64,000 nt of DNA from Algibacter sp. L3A6 (GTDB lineage: Bacteria > Bacteroidota > Bacteroidia > Flavobacteriales > Flavobacteriaceae). The position numbers and the translations under genes are program-made. Every line of letters begins with the position of its first letter. Position 1 is the stretch's first letter. The stretch is from the NCBI RefSeq assembly GCF_009796825.1, contig NZ_CP047030.1, positions 1,277,501-1,341,500 of the forward strand, written 5' to 3'. The notes under the pieces are model-generated. The model ran no database searches, had not been told where the DNA came from, and saw only the letters and a program-made list of their open reading frames with translations. Of the stretch, positions 9,040 through 18,094 are shown piece by piece.

Positions 9040-9349
9040 ATTGAAATTTTAAGGTTTTTGAAGTAAGCGAATTGTTATGTTACGAATTTAGCGGTTTTAG
9101 ATTGAAGAATGAAACACCTTTTTAAAGTAGTTTAAATATTGTTTAATCAATTTACTTCATAATTACATATCATAGTTTGTTTTTCTAAAAACCCCATCGT
9201 AGAATCTAAATAAAAGGCGTTAGACAAGGAGGTGTTTTTTAGTCTGTTTTTAATGTTAAATATTCTTTAAAGTCAACAATAGCGTGAGGTTTTTATGATT
9301 TCGGAATCTTATATTTGGAGTTAAAATTATTTCTAAAAACCTTATTTAT
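9040..9349. other. Divergent intergenic region between S9 peptidase and nhaA
   Basis: 310 bases without an ORF. The minus strand near the peptidase start has TAAATTCG, one mismatch from the -7 consensus. The plus strand has an exact -7 box before nhaA. In the middle (about 9188-9240) a structured segment pairs AAAAACCCC with GGTGTTTTT imperfectly around an inner TCTAA/TTAGA stem. It also contains AAGGAGGTG at 9226-9234, a strong Shine-Dalgarno-like string with no start codon at a useful distance. Confidence 0.4.
9310..9317 (+). promoter_or_regulatory. Probable -7 promoter box of nhaA
   Basis: TATATTTG matches TAnnTTTG exactly and ends 32 bases before the nhaA ATG. No clear -33 element was seen. 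Confidence 0.5.
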
Positions 9350-10657
9350 ATGATTAAAAGAGTTTTCCTTACACCCTTTCAAAAATTTGTAAAAATTGAA
9401 AGTTTCAGTGGTATTCTACTCATGTTTGCTACACTTCTTGCTTTGGTTTGGTCAAATTCGCCATATGGGGATAGTTATAGAGAACTTTGGCAATACGATT
9501 TAGGAATTGTAACAGAAACTTTTGAGTTTAAGAAGCCTTTAATTTTATGGATTAACGATGGGTTGATGGCTATATTTTTCCTTTTAATTGGGTTAGAAAT
9601 AAAACGCGAGCTACTAATAGGCGAACTTAATACCCCAAAAAAAATAGCTTTTCCCTTGGTTGGGGCTTTAGGGGGGATGTTGGTACCGGTAATTTTCTTT
9701 TTAGTTTTAAATCAAAACCCAGAAACTACTAAAGGTTGGGGTATACCCATGGCTACGGATATTGCGTTTTCATTAGCTATTCTAAACGTACTTGGTAAAC
9801 GTGTACCTTTAAGTCTTAAAATATTTTTAACCGCATTTGCTATTGTAGATGATATAGGAGCTGTTTTAGTTATCGCAATTTTTTATAGTGGAAACATCAA
9901 TATCACTTTATTGTTGATTGCACTAGCTATGCTTGCCATTTTATACTTCCTATCTTATAAAGGGATTTATTCTAAATTTATCATGTTTTTATTCGGAATT
10001 GTTATCTGGTTTTTATTCTTAAAATCTGGTATTCACCCAACCATAGCCGGTATTTTGTTAGCTTTTTCTGTACCAATTAGACAAAAAATTGATACTTCCA
10101 AATTTTTAGTAGAACTAGAAAATGTATACAATAATATTAAAACTGCTAGTGTGCTTAAAAAACCCATTCTCTCGCATGAGCAAATTGGCCATGTAGATAA
10201 TTTAAATGATTGGTCGGCTAAATTTCAGTCGCCATTACAGCATTTAGAGCATAGTTTACACGGCTGGGTAGCCTATTTTATCATTCCTATTTTTGCGCTT
10301 GCAAATGCTGGTGTGTTAATTTCTGGTTCGGATAATTTAGATACCGCTTTAGTCATCAATATAATAATATGTTTAGTTTTAGGAAAAGGTATAGGGATTA
10401 CTTCTATTGTATTTATTGCACAAAAATTAAAATGGATAGAAGTACCTAGCGATATTAGTTTCAAGCAAATTATAGGCGTTGCTTTTTTAGCGGGTATTGG
10501 TTTCACAATGGCTATATTTATAGCTAGTTTGGCATTTGTTTCTACACCAGAATTTATCGATTCTGCTAAAATCGGAATCCTTATTGGCTCGTTTATTTCG
10601 GCCATTATTGGTTACGTTATACTTCGTATAGGCTCCAATAAAGAACAAAAGATTTAA
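9350..10657 (+). CDS. nhaA: Na+/H+ antiporter NhaA
   Basis: An inner-membrane antiporter that exports sodium in exchange for protons, important for salt and pH balance. It has about 12 hydrophobic segments. The transport site is visible: D137 in MATDIAF and the pair D167/D168 in AIVDDIG, matching E. coli D133 and D163/D164. The late motif GIGFTMAIFIASLAF is also typical. At 435 residues it is longer than E. coli NhaA, because of an insertion at about residues 245-300 (QKIDTSKFLVELENVYN onward), as in many Bacteroidota homologues. It is monocistronic with its own -7 box and terminator. Confidence 0.97.
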   Translation: MIKRVFLTPFQKFVKIESFSGILLMFATLLALVWSNSPYGDSYRELWQYDLGIVTETFEFKKPLILWINDGLMAIFFLLIGLEIKRELLIGELNTPKKIAFPLVGALGGMLVPVIFFLVLNQNPETTKGWGIPMATDIAFSLAILNVLGKRVPLSLKIFLTAFAIVDDIGAVLVIAIFYSGNINITLLLIALAMLAILYFLSYKGIYSKFIMFLFGIVIWFLFLKSGIHPTIAGILLAFSVPIRQKIDTSKFLVELENVYNNIKTASVLKKPILSHEQIGHVDNLNDWSAKFQSPLQHLEHSLHGWVAYFIIPIFALANAGVLISGSDNLDTALVINIIICLVLGKGIGITSIVFIAQKLKWIEVPSDISFKQIIGVAFLAGIGFTMAIFIASLAFVSTPEFIDSAKIGILIGSFISAIIGYVILRIGSNKEQKI

Positions 10658-10680
10658 CCTATTCTTCTTTACAATTTCTA

Positions 10681-10700
10681 AAAAGCCTGCGGGCTTTTTT
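10681..10700 (+). terminator. Terminator of nhaA
   Basis: AAAAGCC and GGCTTTT form a stem around TGCG, followed by TT and an AT-rich run, 23 bases after the nhaA stop codon. Confidence 0.75.
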
Positions 10701-10724
10701 TATTTTAACAACAATTTAACTTCG

Positions 10725-10760
10725 TTTAGTTCGGTTTGTTCCGAACTAAAAATATATTTG
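10725..10760 (+). promoter_or_regulatory. Efflux operon promoter with palindromic operator
   Basis: TTTAGTTCGG (10725-10734) and CCGAACTAAA (10741-10750) are perfect 10-base inverted arms around a 6-base spacer. Immediately downstream, TATATTTG (10753-10760) is an exact -7 box. The palindrome therefore covers the spacer and -33 region of the promoter that reads into the GbsR/MarR-like gene at 10822, where a dimeric repressor would block polymerase. Autoregulation by that regulator is an inference. Confidence 0.7.
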
Positions 10761-10821
10761 CAAAGATTTTACCTGAAAATAAACCCTTTATTTTCAGAGA
10801 AGCATAACAAAACAATTAACA

Positions 10822-11325
10822 ATGAAAGAAAATATCTGTCAAAAAAAAATGGGCTTAGTTGAAAAACTAGGTGTGCATTTAGAAGCCAGAGAGCAATTAG
10901 CACCAGTTGCTGCTCGTATTTTGGCTTACGTTATTCTTACAGGAAAAAGAGGTGCCACTTTTGAAGATATGGTAAGTATTCTTTGTGCAAGCAAAAGTAC
11001 CATCTCTACACATATTAATCACCTACAAGATTTAAACAAAATTGAATATTTCACAAAAACCGGTGATCGTAAAAAGTATTTTATAATTAATAAAGACACT
11101 ATCATTCAACATGTTGACAGAATGATAAGTCATTGGCAAGAAGAACGCTCTATACATTTAGAAATTAAAGAATATAAGGAAAAACAGAACGATTTGAAAA
11201 TTGAAAAAGAAGAAGATAAATTCGATCTAAGTTTTCATAACGATTATGTAAAATTTATAGATGAAGCTTCCTCTTCAGTAAAAGAATTAAGAGAAAAATT
11301 AATAAACAACCAATTCCATATTTAA
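10822..11325 (+). CDS. GbsR/MarR-type winged-helix transcriptional regulator
   Basis: 167 residues. A winged helix-turn-helix spans about residues 25-90: FEDMVSILCASKSTISTHINHL is the helix-turn-helix, and KTGDRKKYFIIN the wing. A charged helical C-terminus (EIKEYKEKQNDLKIEKEE) may serve dimerisation. It is the first gene of the RND efflux operon, 12 bases before the adaptor gene, so it probably controls the pump from the palindrome at 10725-10750. The ligand is unknown. Confidence 0.88.
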   Translation: MKENICQKKMGLVEKLGVHLEAREQLAPVAARILAYVILTGKRGATFEDMVSILCASKSTISTHINHLQDLNKIEYFTKTGDRKKYFIINKDTIIQHVDRMISHWQEERSIHLEIKEYKEKQNDLKIEKEEDKFDLSFHNDYVKFIDEASSSVKELREKLINNQFHI

Positions 11326-11337
11326 AGTTAAAGAATA

Positions 11338-12471
11338 ATGAAAAAGAATAATTTATACTCGATATTAACACTAAGTCTTATTTTAGTTGTTTTTAGCTGT
11401 GGCAACAAAACAGAACAAGCTGCCGCAACGCAACAAGCGCCACCACCTGCATTTCCAGTAACTGCAATACAACAAAAAACAGTAACTGGTTACCAAGAAT
11501 ACCCAACAAATATTGAAGGTATTGTAAACAGTGATGTAAGAGCAAAAGTTTCAGGTTACATCCAAAACGTATTAGTAGATGAAGGTCAAAAAGTTCGTAA
11601 AGGGCAATCTTTATTTAGATTAGAAACACAGTCTTTAAGTCAAGATGCAGGTGCTGCAAAAGCACGTGTAAATGTGGCACAGGTGGAAGTAGATAAATTA
11701 ATTCCTTTAGTAGAAAAAAACATTATTAGTGCGGTGCAATTAGAAACTGCGAAAGCTAATTTAGCACAAGCGAAGGCTACATTAAGTGGTGTATCTGCTA
11801 ATATTGGTTATGCTACTATTAAAAGCCCAGTAGACGGTTATGTTGGAGCCATTAACTTTAGAGAAGGTGCATTAGTTAGCCCAAATGATAGCAGCCCATT
11901 AACAACGGTTAGTGATATTAGCCAAGTCTATGCCTTTTTCAGTTTTAATGAAGCACAATACATCGATCACTTACAAAGGTTCGAAGGACAAAACAAAGCT
12001 GAGCGTATTAAAAACTCTCCAGATTTAAGTTTAGTTTTAGCTAATGGAAAAGTTTATTCTGAAACAGGACGTATTCAAACCAGTACAGGACAAATTAACG
12101 AAAGCACAGGGACTATTAAAATTAGAGCGGCTTTCGATAATCCAAACGAAATTTTAACCAATGGAAACAGTGGTAAAATTAGACTTCCTATAGAATATAA
12201 AGATGCCATTATAGTACCACAATCTGCAACGTTTGAACAACAAAAAGACATCATGGTTTTTACTGTTGATCAAGATAATAAAGTAAAATCTAATATTATA
12301 AAAGTACAAGGTACAGTAGGCAACTTATACGTTGTAGAATCTGGACTTAACGTAGGCGATAAGCTTATTGTATCTGGAATTGGAAAATTGAGAGCAGGAA
12401 TGCCTATCGCTCCGCAAGACACACCTTTTGAGGAGGCTATTAAGCCAGTAGCTGTATTATTTAAAAATTAG
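11338..12471 (+). CDS. RND efflux periplasmic adaptor lipoprotein (membrane fusion protein)
   Basis: A lipoprotein signal with lipobox cysteine near residue 21 (VVFSCGNK) is followed by the biotinyl-lipoyl-like half-motifs (VSGYIQNVLVDEGQKVRKGQ and ATIKSPVDGYVG), a coiled-coil hairpin (about 100-145), beta-barrel and membrane-proximal domains. It links the inner-membrane pump to the outer-membrane channel in an AcrAB-TolC-type complex. The 377-residue length is typical. The gene lies 22 bases before the pump gene. Substrates cannot be deduced. Confidence 0.95.
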   Translation: MKKNNLYSILTLSLILVVFSCGNKTEQAAATQQAPPPAFPVTAIQQKTVTGYQEYPTNIEGIVNSDVRAKVSGYIQNVLVDEGQKVRKGQSLFRLETQSLSQDAGAAKARVNVAQVEVDKLIPLVEKNIISAVQLETAKANLAQAKATLSGVSANIGYATIKSPVDGYVGAINFREGALVSPNDSSPLTTVSDISQVYAFFSFNEAQYIDHLQRFEGQNKAERIKNSPDLSLVLANGKVYSETGRIQTSTGQINESTGTIKIRAAFDNPNEILTNGNSGKIRLPIEYKDAIIVPQSATFEQQKDIMVFTVDQDNKVKSNIIKVQGTVGNLYVVESGLNVGDKLIVSGIGKLRAGMPIAPQDTPFEEAIKPVAVLFKN

Positions 12472-12493
12472 AAAACCATAAACTTATTTAGTT

Positions 12494-15400
12494 ATGTTAA
12501 AAACATTTATTGAAAGACCCGTTCTTTCAACGGTAATTTCTATTATCATAGTAGTGCTTGGTATTATTAGTATATCGAGCCTACCCATAGAAGAGTATCC
12601 AGATATTGCACCACCAACCATTAAAGTAACGGCATCTTATGCAGGAGCCAATGCAGAAACGGTTTTAGAGAGTGTAATTATCCCGATAGAAGAGCAAATT
12701 AATGGTGTTGAAGGGATGAGTTATATCACTTCTACAGCATCTAACACTGGTACAGCAGAAATTACGGTTTATTTTGACCAAGAAGTCGATGCAGATATTG
12801 CAGCGGTTAACGTTCAAAACCGTGTATCAAGAGCAAGTGCTTTATTACCTCAAGAAGTACTACAAACAGGTGTAATAACACAAAAGCAAGAAACGAGTGC
12901 TTTAATGTTTATTTCAATGTATTCTGAAAATGAAAGCTACGATGCTACATTTATTCAGAATTACTTAAAAATAAACGTAGTACCTGCTATGCAACGTATT
13001 AGCGGTGTTGGAGATGTTAGTTTATTCTCTCAACAAGATTACGCTATGCGTATTTGGTTAAAACCTGAAAAATTAGCAACCTATGGTTTAATTCCTTCAG
13101 ATATTACAGCGGCTTTAGCCGAACAAAACTTAGAAGCAGCTGCTGGTTCTTTAGGACAAAATAACGGTGAAGCCTTTTCATATACATTAACTTATAGTGG
13201 ACGTTTTAAAAATGAACAACAATATGCAGATATTGTTATTAAAGCTTTAGGAAACGGAGAATTTCTTCGTTTGAATGATGTAGCAACTATAGAATTAGAC
13301 GCGCAATCGTATGCAGCTAACGCTATGAGTATGGGGAATCCAGCGGTTTTTATGGGTATTTTCCAAACCAAAGGATCGAATGCAAGAGAAATTATTGAAA
13401 ACATTAAAGTGACTTTAGAGTCGGTTAAAAAAGACCTTCCAGAAGGCTTAGATGTTTTTGTACCTTACGATACGAGTTTATTCTTAAATGCATCTATTGA
13501 AAAAGTAATTAGTACATTATTAGAAGCCTTTTTACTGGTATTCTTAGTAGTATTCATCTTCTTACAAGATTTTAGATCTACATTAATTCCAGCGATTGCC
13601 GTTCCGGTTTCTATAATTGGTACGTTCTTTTTCTTGAATGTTTTTGGATACTCAATAAACCTTTTAACGCTATTCGCGTTAGTACTCGCCATTGGTATTG
13701 TGGTGGATGATGCTATTGTGGTTGTAGAAGCCGTGCATGCTAAAATGGACGAAGGTGAAAAGAATCCTAAAAAAGCAACATTAGTAGCCATGAACGAGAT
13801 TTCTGGCGCTATTATATCAATTACCTTGGTCATGGCAGCCGTATTTATTCCGGTAACGTTTGTAACAGGACCTACAGGTGTATTTTACGAGCAATTTGGG
13901 GTAACGCTAATTATTGCTATTTTAATTTCAGCAGTAAACGCATTAACTTTAAGTCCGGCATTATGTGCGCTTTTATTAAAGTCTCATAAAGATGATGAAG
14001 AGTTAAAAAGTAAAGGTCCATTAAAACGTTTTTACACACTTTTCAATCGCGGATTTAACGCAACAATACAACGTTACGGTCAATCACTTCAGTTTTTATA
14101 CAAAGTGAAATGGGTATCTCCTTTATTATTAATTTTAGCTATTGCTGGAATTTTCTGGGCATCTAATACAACACCTACAGGATTTGTACCCAATGAAGAT
14201 AGAGGTATTATTTTCGCAAACATTGCATTACCAGAAGGATCATCTTTAGACAGAACAGATGCTGTTTCTAGAGACTTATATGGTAAAATAAAAGATATTG
14301 AAGGTATTGTAGCTGTAAACTTTATTAAAGGTAGAAGTTTAATTAATGGTACGGGTAGTAACTACGGTTTTGGTATTATAAAACTAGCCGATTGGGCAGA
14401 TCGTGAAGATGTTGCCACCTCTGTACAATCTATTACAGGTAAATTATTTGGAGTTGCCGCGGGTATAAAAGAAGCAAATATTATTTTCTTCTCACCTCCA
14501 AGTATTCGTGGTTTTGGTAATTCAGCAGGTTTTGAGGTAAATTTACTAGATAAATTTGGTGGTGAATTTAAAGACTTAGATAAAGCGAATAAAGATTTCG
14601 CGATGGCTTTAATGTCACACCCAGAAGTAAAATATGCACAATCGTCTTTCAGTACAAACTATCCACAATACGAAATGGAAGTTAATGTACCATTAGCAAA
14701 AGAAAAAGGTGTACCTATTAACAGTATATTCTCAACTTTACAAGGTTATATTGGTGGAATTTACGCTTCAGATTTCTCTCGATTCGGGAAACAATTTAGA
14801 GTGTACATTCAAGCTTTACCAGATGACAGAGCAGATGTAGACGATTTAAATAGTATGTACGTTCGTACAGATTCTGGTGAAATGACGCCAATTACACAGT
14901 TTGTAAAATTAGAGCGTGTATATGGTCCACAATCAGTAACTCGTTTTAACTTATTTAATTCTACATCTATAACTGGTGCTACAAACGATGGGTTTAGTAC
15001 AGGTGATGCGATTAGAGTTATTGAAGAGGAAGTTGCAAAATTACCTAATAATTACACCGTTGCTTATTCTGGTTTAACACGAGAAGAAGTAAGCGCAGGT
15101 AACCAAACCATGTTCATTTTCGGATTAAGTATTCTATTTGTATTTTTCTTATTAAGTGCACAATATGAAAGTTACCTATTACCATTTGCTGTAATTTTAT
15201 CATTACCATTTGGAGTATTTGGAGCTTATATAAGTACCAAGTTCTTAGGGTTAGAAAACAACATTTACTTCCAAATTTCTTTAATAATGCTTATTGGTTT
15301 ATTAGCCAAAAACGCCATTCTTATTGTAGAAATTGCACTGCAAAAACGAAGAAAAGGCGAAAGCATTGTAGAAGCAGCTATCGATGGAGCAAAATCACGT

Positions 15401-15631
15401 TTACGTCCTATTTTAATGACCTCATTTGCATTTATCTTAGGTTTAATGCCGTTAGTATTAGCAAAAGGTGTAGGATCTGAAGGAAATAGATCTATTGGAA
15501 CAGGTGCCGTTGGAGGTTTACTTATAGGAACCATTTTAGGAGTCTTTGTCATTCCTATCTTATTTATATTATTCCAGTGGTTACAAGAAAAAATTTCTAG
15601 TAAACCAGAAGTACAAACTATTGAAGAATAA
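12494..15631 (+). CDS. RND multidrug efflux pump, HAE1 family (AcrB-like)
   Basis: An inner-membrane proton-driven exporter. The protein starts MLKTFIERPVLSTV, as in AcrB homologues, and shows the 1+5 / 1+5 membrane layout with two large periplasmic loops. D405 and D406 in GIVVDDAIVVVEAV (TM4) match the proton-relay pair D407/D408 of AcrB. The length, 1045 residues, is that of the family. It follows the adaptor by 22 bases and precedes the channel gene by 4 bases, so the three are co-translated parts of one tripartite pump. Confidence 0.97.
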   Translation: MLKTFIERPVLSTVISIIIVVLGIISISSLPIEEYPDIAPPTIKVTASYAGANAETVLESVIIPIEEQINGVEGMSYITSTASNTGTAEITVYFDQEVDADIAAVNVQNRVSRASALLPQEVLQTGVITQKQETSALMFISMYSENESYDATFIQNYLKINVVPAMQRISGVGDVSLFSQQDYAMRIWLKPEKLATYGLIPSDITAALAEQNLEAAAGSLGQNNGEAFSYTLTYSGRFKNEQQYADIVIKALGNGEFLRLNDVATIELDAQSYAANAMSMGNPAVFMGIFQTKGSNAREIIENIKVTLESVKKDLPEGLDVFVPYDTSLFLNASIEKVISTLLEAFLLVFLVVFIFLQDFRSTLIPAIAVPVSIIGTFFFLNVFGYSINLLTLFALVLAIGIVVDDAIVVVEAVHAKMDEGEKNPKKATLVAMNEISGAIISITLVMAAVFIPVTFVTGPTGVFYEQFGVTLIIAILISAVNALTLSPALCALLLKSHKDDEELKSKGPLKRFYTLFNRGFNATIQRYGQSLQFLYKVKWVSPLLLILAIAGIFWASNTTPTGFVPNEDRGIIFANIALPEGSSLDRTDAVSRDLYGKIKDIEGIVAVNFIKGRSLINGTGSNYGFGIIKLADWADREDVATSVQSITGKLFGVAAGIKEANIIFFSPPSIRGFGNSAGFEVNLLDKFGGEFKDLDKANKDFAMALMSHPEVKYAQSSFSTNYPQYEMEVNVPLAKEKGVPINSIFSTLQGYIGGIYASDFSRFGKQFRVYIQALPDDRADVDDLNSMYVRTDSGEMTPITQFVKLERVYGPQSVTRFNLFNSTSITGATNDGFSTGDAIRVIEEEVAKLPNNYTVAYSGLTREEVSAGNQTMFIFGLSILFVFFLLSAQYESYLLPFAVILSLPFGVFGAYISTKFLGLENNIYFQISLIMLIGLLAKNAILIVEIALQKRRKGESIVEAAIDGAKSRLRPILMTSFAFILGLMPLVLAKGVGSEGNRSIGTGAVGGLLIGTILGVFVIPILFILFQWLQEKISSKPEVQTIEE

Positions 15632-15635
15632 AACT

Positions 15636-17051
15636 ATGAAATCAATTATAAAACATAAAAATTTCACTAAAACCATGCTATTAGGCTTGGTTTTAGTGAC
15701 CTTACAAAGTTGCTTTGTAGCAAAAGAATACGAACGCCCAGAATTAATTGTAAACGAAGCGCTATACAGAACAGATAATTTGCCAACCGATAGTATTTCT
15801 ATGGCCGATGTATCTTGGAAAACTATTTTTACCGATCCGTTTCTAAATCAATATATTGAAGAAGGATTAGAAAATAACATGGACGTCCGTATTGCTATTC
15901 AACAAATGATTTCAGCGGAAGCTTATGCAAAACAAGGTAAAGCTGGATACTTTCCAACATTAAGTGTTGGGCCTAATTATACACGCCAAGAGTTTTCAGA
16001 AAACAGTCAATTCGGATCTATTTTTAGTGGTGGTTTAGACACTTATGATATTACTGCCGATTTATCTTGGGAAGCTGATATCTGGGGGAAAATTAGAAGT
16101 AATAAACGTGCTACACAAGCTGCATATTTACAAAGTGTTGCTGGGCATCAAGTTGTAAAAACGCAACTTATTTCTAGCATTGCAAACACATATTACAATC
16201 TATTAGCTTTAGATGCACAATTAGAAGTAACTAAGCAAACTATTGAAACTAGAAAAAGCGGTGTAGAAACCATTAAAGCATTAAAAGATGCTGGAAACGT
16301 AACGCAAGTAGCTGTAGACCAAAACATAGCGCAGTACAACAGTGCTAGAGCTTTACAAATAGATTTAGAAACAGCTATTTTTAAAGCTGAAAACACATTA
16401 AGTATCCTGTTAGGCAGAAGCGCTCAACATTTTGAACGTAGTAGCTTAGACAAACAACCAACCCAACAAGATATTGCTCTTGGTGTTCCTGCAACGTTGC
16501 TAAACAACAGACCAGATGTTATGGCTGCCGAATATGGTTTAATTAATGCTTTTGAGTTAACCAATGTGGCAAACAGTAGCTTTTACCCATCGTTAACTTT
16601 AACTGCATCGGGAGGTTTACAAAGTTTAGAGTTAGATAACTTATTTAACACGAGCTCATTATTCGCAACCGTAGTTGGCGGATTAACACAACCTTTATTC
16701 AACCAAAGAAAACTTAAAACTCAAAAAGAAGTCGCTCTTGCAAATCAAGAAAGTGCTTTATTAAACTTTAAGAAAACCTTATTAATAGCCGGAAACGAAG
16801 TTTCTAACGCGCTGTACACTTATAAAGCCGAAACTGAAAAATTTCAATATAGAAAAAATGAAGTTGAAGCATTGCGTATGGCCGAAGCAAACTCTGAAGA
16901 GTTACTTAAAAACGGTTATGCCAATTACCTAGATTTATTAACAGCCAGACAAAGTGCTTTAAGTGCAGAGCTTAACGTGATAGACACTAAGTTACAACAG
17001 TTAGTTTCTATTGTAGATTTATACGAAGCTCTTGGTGGCGGATGGAAATAA
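15636..17051 (+). CDS. Outer-membrane efflux channel lipoprotein (TolC/OprM, NodT family)
   Basis: The ATG at 15636-15638, 4 bases after the pump stop, gives 471 residues beginning with a lipoprotein signal (LVTLQSCFVAKEYERPE). A longer in-frame reading that overlaps the pump gene lacks a signal peptide and is rejected. Two repeated OEP domains form the coiled alpha-barrel (for example QQMISAEAYAKQGKAGYFP and LLNNRPDVMAAEYGL). The protein completes the tripartite pump at the outer membrane. Confidence 0.95.
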   Translation: MKSIIKHKNFTKTMLLGLVLVTLQSCFVAKEYERPELIVNEALYRTDNLPTDSISMADVSWKTIFTDPFLNQYIEEGLENNMDVRIAIQQMISAEAYAKQGKAGYFPTLSVGPNYTRQEFSENSQFGSIFSGGLDTYDITADLSWEADIWGKIRSNKRATQAAYLQSVAGHQVVKTQLISSIANTYYNLLALDAQLEVTKQTIETRKSGVETIKALKDAGNVTQVAVDQNIAQYNSARALQIDLETAIFKAENTLSILLGRSAQHFERSSLDKQPTQQDIALGVPATLLNNRPDVMAAEYGLINAFELTNVANSSFYPSLTLTASGGLQSLELDNLFNTSSLFATVVGGLTQPLFNQRKLKTQKEVALANQESALLNFKKTLLIAGNEVSNALYTYKAETEKFQYRKNEVEALRMAEANSEELLKNGYANYLDLLTARQSALSAELNVIDTKLQQLVSIVDLYEALGGGWK

Positions 17052-17057
17052 AATAAA

Positions 17058-17651
17058 ATGATTACCAAAAAGGAACTGCTAAGTTGTGCGATAAACAAGT
17101 TTACCCAACTAGGGAGCAAACATGTTTCACTAGATGAAATAGCACGGACTTTAGGTATTTCTAAAAAAACAATTTATACGTTTTTTAAAAACAAAGAAGA
17201 TCTAGTAACTGCTAGTTTAGAGAGTTTATTAAATGAGTATAAAGAAAAAATAAATGGGATTGTTGCTTGCAACAGTAACGATCCTGTTTTTTGTGTTGTT
17301 TTAATTTACGAAAGAGGGTTTGAGTATTTAAAATACTTCAAGCCCTCTTTTATTTTTGGCCTGGAAAAATATTATCCAAAAGCCTTCAAGTTATTTCAGG
17401 ATTTTACTGAAGAACTTGCCTTTACTACGGTTTACAACTTACTTAAAGACGCCAAAATAAACGGACACATTAATCCAGATGTTAATTTGAGATTAGCCGT
17501 GAAAATTTACTTTTTACGAATTGATAACGTGGCTTTCAAAAAAAAGGACCTCTTCGATTTATACGGAAAAGACGTTTTATTTAAACACATGGTTATTTAT
17601 AATTTAAAAGGCATTATTTCCAGCACATATTCTAATCCTTATTTTGAATAG
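17058..17651 (+). CDS. TetR/AcrR family transcriptional regulator
   Basis: 197 residues. The N-terminal helix-turn-helix is classic for TetR: FTQLGSKHVSLDEIARTLG, then KKTIYTFFKNKEDLV. The C-terminal ligand domain is not conserved enough to name an effector. It starts 7 bases after the channel gene stop, so it is transcribed with the pump. The operon therefore carries two different regulators, one at each end. Confidence 0.92.
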   Translation: MITKKELLSCAINKFTQLGSKHVSLDEIARTLGISKKTIYTFFKNKEDLVTASLESLLNEYKEKINGIVACNSNDPVFCVVLIYERGFEYLKYFKPSFIFGLEKYYPKAFKLFQDFTEELAFTTVYNLLKDAKINGHINPDVNLRLAVKIYFLRIDNVAFKKKDLFDLYGKDVLFKHMVIYNLKGIISSTYSNPYFE

Positions 17652-17656
17652 ATTTG

Positions 17657-17664
17657 TATTTTTG
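17657..17664 (+). promoter_or_regulatory. Probable -7 box with near-leaderless geometry
   Basis: TATTTTTG matches TAnnTTTG exactly, and its last base lies only 5 bases before the ATG at 17669. A start site 4-8 bases downstream of the box would coincide with the start codon. Confidence 0.45.
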
Positions 17665-17668
17665 CCAA

Positions 17669-18064
17669 ATGAAAGAAGATATCACCATACCAAAAGTTGA
17701 AGACGTTTACGTTGCTATAGTTAACGAATACAACGATATTTATAAAACTCAAGACTGGAACGCTTACATTATAAACGATAAAGATGTCGATTTAGAAATG
17801 GTTCTTATCGTTACTGGCGGCTATTCTAAAGATAAAATAACATCGACTTTTAGAAAGAAACTCGACAAACTTCCTAAAAAGAGTTACGCCAAAATAGAAT
17901 TAATGCACGAAGATTTATTTAAGATTAATAACACCTTTAAGGTTTCTTTCTTCGAAGGCAATAAAATGTTCGACAAAACATATTTATTCCGTGAAAACAC
18001 CATTAATTTAAACGCACTACAAGCCTTACCACTTATGCAAGTAAAAGGTGTTCTAGTAAAATAA
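17669..18064 (+). CDS. Conserved hypothetical cytoplasmic protein
   Basis: 131 residues from the ATG at 17669 (MKEDITIPKVEDVYVAIV). An upstream in-frame TTG at 17654 would overlap the -7 box and is unlikely. There is no signal peptide or membrane segment. The sequence is mixed and charged with a compact alpha/beta look, and I recognise no motif. It lies 17 bases after the TetR gene but has its own promoter-like box, so it may be transcribed separately from the efflux operon. Function unknown. Confidence 0.8.
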   Translation: MKEDITIPKVEDVYVAIVNEYNDIYKTQDWNAYIINDKDVDLEMVLIVTGGYSKDKITSTFRKKLDKLPKKSYAKIELMHEDLFKINNTFKVSFFEGNKMFDKTYLFRENTINLNALQALPLMQVKGVLVK

Positions 18065-18094
18065 TCACTCTTTTTTTATAGAAACAGAGGGGCT

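Noticed and set aside
9040..9349. Sodium or guanidine-type riboswitch before nhaA
   Set aside because: The leader after the -7 box is about 30 bases, too short for such aptamers, and no known motif was recognised.
13192..15552. Several frames of 70-122 residues antisense to the RND pump gene
   Set aside because: Low-complexity shadows of a real, strongly conserved pump gene, with no promoter or family match.
15546..15635. Longer start for the outer-membrane channel overlapping the pump gene
   Set aside because: The extra 30 residues precede the lipoprotein signal and would destroy it; the ATG at 15636 fits the family.
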